Assembly: GCA_963693365.1 (NCBI GenBank)
Contig: CAVNZM010000010.1
Coordinates: 4,526,001-4,590,000, forward strand
Origin: Amoebidium appalachense
Taxonomy: Eukaryota > Ichthyosporea
Direction: 5' to 3'
Length of the DNA: 64,000 nt
Under the pieces are notes generated by a model. That model saw only the letters and a list, made by a program, of their open reading frames with translations. It had not been told where the DNA came from and ran no database searches. The position numbers and the translations under genes are program-made. Below are positions 20,908 to 64,000 of this stretch, one piece after another. Position 1 is the stretch's first letter. Each line of letters starts with the position of its first letter.

Positions 20908-20915
20908 ATAAAAAG
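20908..20915 (+). promoter_or_regulatory. TATA-like box of the secreted-protein gene
   Basis: CATAAAAA lies about 180 bp upstream of the ATG at 21095 and is followed by a pyrimidine-rich stretch (repeated CCCCTT) that could hold the start site. Confidence 0.3.
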
Positions 20916-21094
20916 CCTTCCCCTTCCCCTTCCCCGTCACTTCTCTGCAGGCGGTGAAGCTACACCAGCCCGGTGGCAGTTAGTAACAACGTGAACCGCG
21001 TCAAACCGTGGCCACATTTTGGGGGGTTCTTATTCGCGGACGCTATCTGTACGTTATAATAATAACACATGTTGCTGGTGGCAACTTGTCAACG

Positions 21095-21739
21095 ATGAGC
21101 ACGAAAACTACGCTGATGGCCACCGTGGTGGTTCTTGCCGCTCTGGCTGGCAGCGCTTTGGGCAGCTGTGACGACAACCTGGTGAGGTGCTACGCATGTG
21201 ACCTGAAAGTGCACGGGAACTGCGACTGGTACTTCCCGACCAAAATTCAGCAAACGAATTGTATTTATAAGGCCCATTACAAAGACCTTCCGGATGGGTT
21301 GAGATATCTTGGGTTTGTATGGGTCAACTATTGCTGGCAGATAACGGGTTGTTGGATGTGTTCTGACCGCGGCAGCGTGAAGACGGGTGGGACAGTCGCA
21401 TGCCGTGAGAGATACGGTGAGACTTTGGCCTCCGGGGAGATGGTCTACGGCGCCTGTGCTGAAATAGGCGACAGCAATAATGATAGAGATACTTATGATG
21501 TGGATGACGACGCTAGTGAGGAGGAACGGAGACAGGCCGAGTTGGAAGCATACCAGAATAAAGACATCCCGTCGATTGACCCATTCTGGTTTGTGAATAA
21601 GCCCTCGGCAAAGTCGTATGCCCCCCCCGGTCGGCGCGCAGGTGTGCACCGCGGCGCTGAGGCTCGCCGTATGATGCAGCGCAAGAAGTACGAGGATTAT
21701 ATTGATGAGGATATGTTTGCCAAGCGGCGTGATTACTGA
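21095..21739 (+). CDS. Secreted cysteine-rich protein, function unknown, intronless
   Basis: One uninterrupted frame encodes 214 residues. I chose the ATG at 21095, not the in-frame codon at 21008, because it places a classic signal peptide at the N-terminus (MSTKT then a hydrophobic core LMATVVVLAALAGSALG). Cleavage is likely near residues 23-24. Ten cysteines follow between residues 25 and 121 (25, 32, 35, 43, 56, 80, 86, 89, 103, 121), an even number suited to five disulfides, with a CYAC motif and WM-C pairs. Then comes an acidic stretch (about 126-145) and a basic C-terminal third with dibasic sites (RR, RKK, KRR). I recognise no family; a Ly6-like fold or a processed precursor is possible but unproven. 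The lack of introns contrasts with every other gene here. Confidence 0.75.
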   Translation: MSTKTTLMATVVVLAALAGSALGSCDDNLVRCYACDLKVHGNCDWYFPTKIQQTNCIYKAHYKDLPDGLRYLGFVWVNYCWQITGCWMCSDRGSVKTGGTVACRERYGETLASGEMVYGACAEIGDSNNDRDTYDVDDDASEEERRQAELEAYQNKDIPSIDPFWFVNKPSAKSYAPPGRRAGVHRGAEARRMMQRKKYEDYIDEDMFAKRRDY

Positions 21740-22113
21740 GATGGGTTAACGTTGCAAGGGAGTGCTACAAATATTACACCTAACATTACCTGATCATGAT
21801 GACATCACTACTCCCTGGAGTTATGATCATCGGTTCAAGTTATATAACTAGTACTGTTACAGACTCAGGTAATATATATGTTACTGATGATGATGATATT
21901 CAATTTGCTACGGTACGCGAAACCATGGCCACTGATATGTAGCAGAGGCACCAAGCCGTGGCACTGTCTGTACTAGCCAATGGTCTGTATCACATGTACA
22001 ATTCTTCTTTCAATATATAATTGTCTCAGTAAGTGTATTAAACGCTGTTTGGGATGCGGGAATCATTATGAGTCCCGAGCTCATGTTCTCGCAATCGAGC
22101 ACAGTGGAATGAA

Positions 22114-22119
22114 AATAAA
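22114..22119 (+). terminator. Candidate poly(A) signal of the secreted-protein gene
   Basis: AATAAA about 375 bp after the stop codon, in ordinary sequence. Assignment by position. Confidence 0.35.
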
Positions 22120-22279
22120 AGCATTTCAACAGATTCAATGACATGTACGATTGCCGCGGCAAAGCCACTTTGTGTATTCGCAACATCATCCATGCAATGA
22201 CGGTGTAATGATATTGGCCGCACGTGACTGCCCTGTGCCAGGCCAACAGTTGTGCACCGTCTCAGGCCACTACAATAAG

Positions 22280-22344
22280 GGTTCAAGCCATTGCCTCCTA
22301 AATAGCGTACGCTATTTAGCTATTTAGGAGGCCTCGGTTCAAGC
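22280..22344. mobile_element. Tiny palindromic insertion flanked by 9-bp direct repeats
   Basis: Inverted arms GCCTCCTAAATAGC (22293-22306) and its complement (22319-22332) surround an inner palindrome AAATAGCGTACGCTATTT. The whole is bracketed by GGTTCAAGC at 22280-22288 and 22336-22344, which looks like a target-site duplication. It codes for nothing. Confidence 0.5.
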
Positions 22345-22386
22345 AGACTTACTGTAGTCTACATACCCTGACGGGCGTCAGACCGT

Positions 22387-22527
22387 AGCAAAATCTAGCC
22401 GCCGCTGGCTAAGATTGCAATGGTATATGATGTCACACAGATTTGCTATGTACCCTATTTAGTAGGAAGTCGGTCACAGTAAACGTCACATCATAGCAAT
22501 CTTAGCCGGCGGCGGCTAAATTTTGCT
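22387..22527. mobile_element. MITE-like inverted-repeat element
   Basis: Left arm from 22387 (AGCAAAATCTAGCCGCCGCT...) and right arm ending at 22527 are reverse complements over about 40 bp with few mismatches. A weaker inverted match extends outward on both sides (around AGTCTACATACCC and its counterpart GGGTACGTAGTCT). The interior is about 55 bp with no ORF. A clear target-site duplication was not found. Confidence 0.55.
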
Positions 22528-22529
22528 AG

Positions 22530-22760
22530 TGTCACCCGGGTACGTAGTCTGTTTTGAACCCTTGGCCCTTAAGGTCGTGACACTTGGCACTGCTGGCAGT
22601 CTGCTGTATGCCCGGGCCAGCTTGCAAGCCTAAGGAATTTAAACCTAAGACAAAAACTGCCTCGAGCTCCTGCTTTGTGCTCGAGAATCTCTCATCCTGC
22701 AACAATTTCTTGCCCCCCCCCCCCCCCCCCCCTCCCCCCCCCCCCCCCCCCCCCCCCCTC

Positions 22761-22801
<41 letters not shown>

Positions 22802-22986
22802 ACCACCACCACCACCACCACCCACCCACCCACACTCCCACCCACCCAACCCCTGGGCCGGCGTCAGTCTCAGACATGCCTACACAAAATTTCAAGCTCC
22901 GTGACACTCATGATCACTGCACGCCATTGTTGGATCGTGACTCAGCACATTGAACTGGAAGGGTCGGCGACCTCCGGGGCTCTAAG

Positions 22987-23061
<75 letters not shown>

Positions 23062-23254
23062 CCCCGCCTCTGTTGAACTGAAACTTGGGCCAAAACAAAT
23101 GACACACGGCATACATTGTGTCACCTGAATTGAACTTATGCGCATTGGCCATTGTCGGAGTCCGACCCGGTCCCCGGCATCTTTCCCCAACTGGGACCTC
23201 CCAATGGTTCCGCAACCCGCCCATAATAATTTTTACTTGCTTCCCCCCCCCTTC

Positions 23255-23286
<32 letters not shown>

Positions 23287-23682
23287 TCGTAGAACTCCTC
23301 CCAGTCGACCCAGCAGGTCTTTGAGACTCAGCAAGTCAGATCCTGTACTGTACATGTTCCACACAAGGGGCCGGGGAGAATAGTTCGGAATAGAATATGT
23401 AGATGCAAGTGCTAAGTACCTTGAGCCTTGACCGTATATACGCCGGGCCGTGGTTGTCACTTCCTTTCCTTAAAGTTTGCCGGATATTCGTGTAGGTACC
23501 TAATATTAGGACGTCAGGCCCTTGTACTTACACGAGTTCGCGGTGACTAGCTGTGAATTTGCAGGTTAGCATCTTGCAGATGTTCTCCCTAAAACTCTAG
23601 GGTGTACAGAACCCACCGGAGCCCGTTCGGATTTCGCTCGTTGGTTCACGTACAACTTGCAGGATCATCGTTGAAGACAAAC

Positions 23683-23754
<72 letters not shown>

Positions 23755-24357
23755 GTGTGTGTTTTGGGGGGTTTGGTGTGTGTGTGTGTGTGTGTGTGTT
23801 TGGGGGGGGGGGAGGGGGGGGAACTCGGAGGGGAGGAGGACAGGGGATATCGACCTCACAGGGGATTCCAAAATAAGGCACACTGGCTGCTCCTAGGAGA
23901 CAAACGTAAATCAGAATACATCCAATAAATCAAATGGACCAAGCAATCGTAGGTCCCTTCAACGGTTTCTTTGCTCTTTTTTTTCAACACACACACAGTG
24001 TGCACTAGACATTACGATCATATCATTCAGCCTCTTGGCACGTTCGTTTTTTGAAAGCTTGCCGAGTCAACTTAACAGCGAATTTCGATGCATGATCATC
24101 TGGGTAGCCTCGGTGTGACACAGTGCTCTCACATCGCCCGAGTGTACAGGCACATATAAGAGCACCTACAAAATGAACATTTTTCTGTAAATAAGGGCGA
24201 TGTAGAGGCACGCACATAGGTACATTGCAGTAAAAAAATCAGCTACGACTGTACTTTACGGTCCTAATAGTATGTCTGAACGTTACTCGGTGCAGGCCTG
24301 AGGGTGGCTTAGTTTAACAATAGCAAGCCAAGAAGTAAACAATGGTCATTCATCAAG

Positions 24358-24395
<38 letters not shown>

Positions 24396-24855
24396 CGCCG
24401 GGCAACCCAACCCACCCATTGCCATTGATGATCATATCCCCCCTTCTATTTGTCCCCCCTTCTGATTGTACTACTGCTAATAATAGCGAGGCAAGAAAGT
24501 GCAATCAGGCAAACATTTAACTTAGTAATAATTATTAGTGCTGGTGTGCTGGAATCAGAATCGTTGTCCTTCGAGATAATCAATAGGTTTCAAAATGCTG
24601 AAACTACTAGAGCTAAAAAAATTGGGAATTCAATCTCATGAAAAAAATTGCCTGTTTCAACAAAACTGCATACATTACACTCTTCGATTTAGCAAATCAC
24701 ACAGGCACCCACATGCACACACCTGAGTATAAGTGCATGCAAGTTTAAGTATCCGTGCTAGTATCAGCACATGGCACCTTCACTTAAAATAGTACTGTGC
24801 TGGTGTAAACACCAATACATGATTAACATGCAACCCGGTCTGACACATGTAAGCA
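22530..24855. other. Spacer between secreted-protein and villidin-like genes
   Basis: Contains poly-C tracts (notably 22987-23058), CCA triplet repeats near 22801, a (GT)n tract at about 23687-23752 and a poly-C run at 24358-24394. No coding exon was recognised. The 3' UTR of the minus-strand villidin-like gene must occupy the right part, but no convincing poly(A) signal was identified. Confidence 0.5.
22987..23058 (+). repeat. Poly-C run of 72
   Basis: An uninterrupted run of 72 C, the longest homopolymer I counted in the window. Confidence 0.95.
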
Positions 24856-60559
<35,704 letters not shown>

Positions 60560-61768
60560 TACGTCTCGTTCCTACTAACCACTAGGATTTGGGCAGAAAG
60601 TAAAGTGCAAGACGAATTGCCCTGTATATTCAGATTACCGTGAAGCATTTCTTTATCTGCCATGTATTTTTGACTACTTATGATGCACAACTGTATACAG
60701 TTTCGTACACACACACACCCATCGCTCCTGCCCTAATCCCTAACTCTATTGTCCTTGGTCGGTCTCTTAAGACCCAGAAGCCTGCTATAGTCCCAGAAAG
60801 CTTAATTCGCCACCCATAGGCTTCTGCCCCCATAGACAAACTCTGCCATGTATGTTTCCTTTATCGCATATATGTCTAAGAATACATGTTCCTGGTTGGA
60901 TAGTCTTCCCGGGCTGCCGCTGTGCACGGTGCACAACTGATGCGGCACAGAAAACAGAAAAACGGGAAACAGCGCGCGAACATTTGAACTGTGATTGTTC
61001 AACCAATCAGTTCACCTGTGCTTCAACTTGCCATATTAGGAAGGCTTTTTGGCACAGTCAGTAGCCAGCTGTCAGATGCCTGCGCGGGCATACATAGAGA
61101 GTGGTTTAGGGCTCGCTTTTTCTTTTTGCGATGCATACATATATAAAGAGGAAACATAAGTATTGTGACCCGTTTTGTGCCCTTCTACAGCTGGTGCATC
61201 ATGCAAGCGCGAGGGCACACCTGCTTGACTTTGAGCCCTTCGAGCAGGGACCCAAGGGCATGGGCAACGCTCCTTTAGACTAAGGAATCTATCTTTGGCC
61301 AATCAAAAGCCACATGAGCAGTTTTGGCGCCAACCACACGGTACGCAAACGGCCAGATGAATGATAGTGTGAGGCCTCTTTTCACGTTTCGACCTCTCTT
61401 TCTCACTGACTTTTTCCCGCTCAGTGTCCAGTGTTTTTCACCGTGAGGGACAAAAATATACTCAGAGCTTTTGTAGTAAAAAATTGCTATAAGTCTTTTT
61501 TTTTTAGCGTTTATTCCTGTTATACCTGTGTGGTAGGGTTTGGTTTACTGTGAGGCTGTTTGTAGAGAGGACGTTCGACCTTGCACTTGAACTAAAGTTT
61601 CACGACGATTCTGTCAAAGCCAGAATAAGCCTATAGCCCAACGAGCTCTTATAGTACTTTTTTTGCTTTCTATTAATAGACAGTGAGCTGCCCTTTCTTC
61701 TGGAAAAGTTTTTTTGTCCAATAGATGTTTAGGTGATCGTTGGCAAGGGTCGCCGGGCCAAAGCAAAC
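60560..61768. promoter_or_regulatory. Divergent promoter interval: villidin-like (left) and PPP4R3 (right)
   Basis: About 1.2 kb separates two head-to-head start codons. It is notably free of microsatellites compared with the rest of the window. CCAAT words occur at about 61002 and 61299, and there is a palindromic TTGGCGCCAA. Each 5' UTR must begin here; no TATA box or start site is clear. Shared regulation is an inference from the arrangement. Confidence 0.5.
61324..61333. promoter_or_regulatory. Palindromic E2F-like site
   Basis: TTGGCGCCAA, a perfect 10-bp palindrome preceded by TT, fits the E2F/DP consensus TTTSSCGC. It lies midway in the divergent promoter. Binding is untested. Confidence 0.3.
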
Positions 61769-63184
61769 ATGGCAAGGTCTTCGCAGTTGATTAAGGGTAT
61801 GATATCCTCTTTCCGCTGGCGGGTTAAAGTGTATGCGCTGGATGATGAGGCCACTTGGCGTGACAAGGGCACGGGTCATCTGACGGCCGAAATTAACGAC
61901 GTACGAGACGTTGTGCTTGTTGTTCGCTCGGATGACGACGGAACGGGTTTGCTTGATTCGAAGGTTCAGCTTGAGGAAAACAAATACTCAGTCCAGCAAG
62001 ACACACTAGTTCTATGGAAAGAAGCAGACGGCGCAGAGTTTGCACTGAGTTTTGAGGGCAAGGAGGGCTGTGATGACTTGCTTGACCTCCTAAAACGGCT
62101 GCAGAAACTGAACAAGTTGAAAAAGAGCAACGAACAAGCAGAAGACGATTTGGATTCGCCACTCCTCAGCCCCGATATTTCCGAAGATGTAACACTAGAA
62201 GAATCTTCCTCAGATTCGGAGGGTTTTCCGGAGCCCAAAGTCGGGCAGCTTGCAGAGCTAGCTACAGCCCTGAAGAACGTACACACGACCTTGCAAAAGA
62301 GAGTAGCCAGCTATCTATTAAAGAAAAACTATGCCAGAAGGCTCGCCGACCTGTTTGTGAAACTCGAGAGTGCCGGTGACCTCGAGAGACTCCAGCAGTT
62401 GTGCACCATATTCAAGGTAAGTGCTTTTTAGCAAGAACAGCAGCTGGTGCGTCTATTAGTGTCTGCAGAAGCTAGATTCAACGAAAAGGTGCACTTCGCA
62501 CCACCCTCCGTTAATATTACTCAAGTTTCTTTGCACTTGATATCGCATACTGAACTAAACATGCCTGCAGCCACGCACACAAACCTGGGCGCAGCCACAA
62601 AACACACTATCGTGCTCCTTTCTCTTCCTCCCTTCTTGGCTTGTAGCTTGGGTGGAACGTCACAGTAAGGGGCCCCATACAAGCCGTGTCAAAACGATTA
62701 ACGCAAATGTCTCTCCAGGCCATGTTTGATTTGGGCGAGGCATCAATAGTTGAAGAAATCTGCGAGGAGGGAATCCTGACAGAAGTCATTGGCGCCCTTG
62801 AGTACGAGCCAGGCACAGACCGGCTCAACCATCGCGAGTTCTTATCCAGGCAAAGCAAGTTTGTAGAGGTATGCAACTGTAACAGCAACTGGCCATAGCA
62901 TATTTGTTACACAAGGAGAGTGCTGGCTGTGTTGTAGTCTTGCGTGAGCAGGTGATGTTAGTCTGCAGGGAAGCATAGGATGGTCTTGGGTCATTAGTAA
63001 GGGGAGTATGTTTCGAATTTTTGTGGTATTCCGAGCGGGAGGAAGGGATTTGGAGGGTGGAGGGGGAGAAGGAGGGGGGGGAGGGGGGGGGGGGTCGGCA
63101 TTCTAACCAGGGGGAAGGGTTGGGGGGGGGGGGGGGGGGGGGCGGTAGCCAGCGGACACGCAGGGAGCTTGCTTGGGGCGGCAG

Positions 63185-63216
<32 letters not shown>

Positions 63217-63723
63217 AACGGGTGCAGAAAAACCAATCAGGTTTTTGTCCTCAACGGAAGTCAGGGAAGATCCATGGAAACAAGAAAAACGGCCTTTTGT
63301 TTTCTTAACCTAATGTTCTGTCCAGGGAGAGCATAGAAGAAAAAAAAAGCTACCTTAAAGCAAGCCTAACACTAATGATTGTCGTAATGCTCGCAGGTGA
63401 TCCAAATCCGCGACAATGCGCTTCTCCAACGGATCCACACCTCCTATCAGCTGGGATTCCTCCGCGACGCCGTGCTCGGGTGCGTACCGGACGACCCAGT
63501 CAGCAACACCATCAGTACGTGCATCAACAGTTACAACACAGAGGTCGTGCGGTGCCTTCTGGCCGACAACAAGTTTCTCAAGCAGCTGTTTGGCGAACTG
63601 CTTGGGAAGAAACCGTGCGAGAGGGCCACAGGCGAGCGTGCTACCCGACTTCTTGGGTTGGTGCAGTCTCTGTGCGAGCTGATTTGCTCCATGCCAAGCA
63701 GCCACCGAAAAGAGATTATGGAG
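61769..63723 (+). CDS. PP4 regulatory subunit 3 (SMEK/PSY2), N-terminal exons, runs off the window
   Basis: Targeting subunit of protein phosphatase 4 (PP4), a nuclear and cytoplasmic Ser/Thr phosphatase acting in DNA-damage response, centromere and signalling functions in other eukaryotes. Exons: 61769-62416, 62719-62868 and 63397-63723 (375 residues, all phase 0). The start ATG at 61769 is in good context (CAAACATGG) and precedes an EVH1/PH-like domain (about 15-115; RVKVYALDDEATWRDKGTGH, QQDTLVLWKEADGAEFALSF). The SMK-1 domain follows: KNYARRLADLFVKLE, EVIGALEYEP, NHREFLSRQSKFVEVIQI. The acceptor at 62718 was chosen because the next 31 residues then align without gaps to the family. An acidic Ser-rich linker (about 140-165) separates the domains. 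The family usually exceeds 700 residues, so more than half lies to the right. Confidence 0.95.
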
Positions 63724-63804
63724 GTCAGTGGTCGGTTTCCGTGTGTATATTTTGATGATTTGTCCTCCCCTTCCCCCACCTCCCTCTCCCTTCCTGCCCT
63801 TCTT

Positions 63805-63867
<63 letters not shown>

Positions 63868-64000
63868 CACAGACACAGACACACACACACACACACACAC
63901 ACACACATCCTCTCTTCCTTATGTACACTTTCTTACTCCTCACCCAACCCCTTTGCCGATGGCATCTCTTCCTCCCCCCCCCCCCCCCCCCCCCCAATTC
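63724..64000 (+). other. PPP4R3 intron 3, truncated by the window edge
   Basis: Starts with a GTCAGTG donor and contains a (CA)n tract (about 63808-63902) and a poly-C run. No further exon is visible. Confidence 0.7.

Noticed and set aside
62640-62718. Earlier acceptor (at about 62646) for PPP4R3 exon 2
   Set aside because: It keeps frame but inserts about 24 residues. Using the acceptor at 62718 gives a gap-free match to the family over the following 31 residues.

Overview
This is nuclear DNA from an intron-rich eukaryote. Coding sequence is cut into exons of 48-225 bp with GT-AG (once GC-AG) borders. Introns and spacers are swamped by (CA/TG)n, (CT/GA)n and very long poly-C/poly-G runs. 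No rRNA, tRNA, CRISPR array or bacterial-type operon was found. The gene set (a LIM-domain TKL kinase, a villidin-type actin protein and PP4 regulatory subunit 3) suggests a unicellular relative of animals or an amoebozoan. The sequence alone does not fix the species.

Layout. 1-1790: 5' flank. 1791-9543 (+): a nine-exon (possibly ten-exon) protein kinase gene with one and a half LIM domains, an intact TKL/LISK-type kinase domain and a long Ser/Pro-rich tail. 9544-20880: a spacer with no supported gene, holding microsatellites and a repeat family punctuated by poly-C. 20757-20868: a perfect 43-bp inverted repeat. 21095-21739 (+): an intronless gene for a secreted Cys-rich protein of unknown function. 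22280-22527: two small inverted-repeat elements. 24856-60559 (-): the centrepiece, a 35.7-kb gene I resolve into 43 phase-consistent exons (4788 nt, 1595 residues). Its product has a coronin-type WD40 propeller, four PH-like domains, five gelsolin-like segments and a C-terminal villin headpiece, the architecture known from Dictyostelium villidin. 60560-61768: a divergent promoter interval. 61769-63723 (+): the first three exons of PPP4R3 (SMEK/PSY2), which continues beyond the right edge.

How the genes relate. In animals, LIMK/TESK-family kinases act on the actin regulator cofilin. Villidin-type proteins combine actin and membrane binding. Two of the four genes may therefore touch actin dynamics, but a functional link from proximity is inference only. 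PPP4R3 is a phosphatase targeting subunit. It shares an intergenic interval with the villidin-like gene, so the two 5' ends may share promoter elements.

The most unusual features are: the complete villidin-like gene; three partial exon-duplication relics inside it; microsatellites that run directly into splice sites; a 46-bp candidate mini-intron (or a frameshift) in the kinase tail; and several short inverted-repeat elements.
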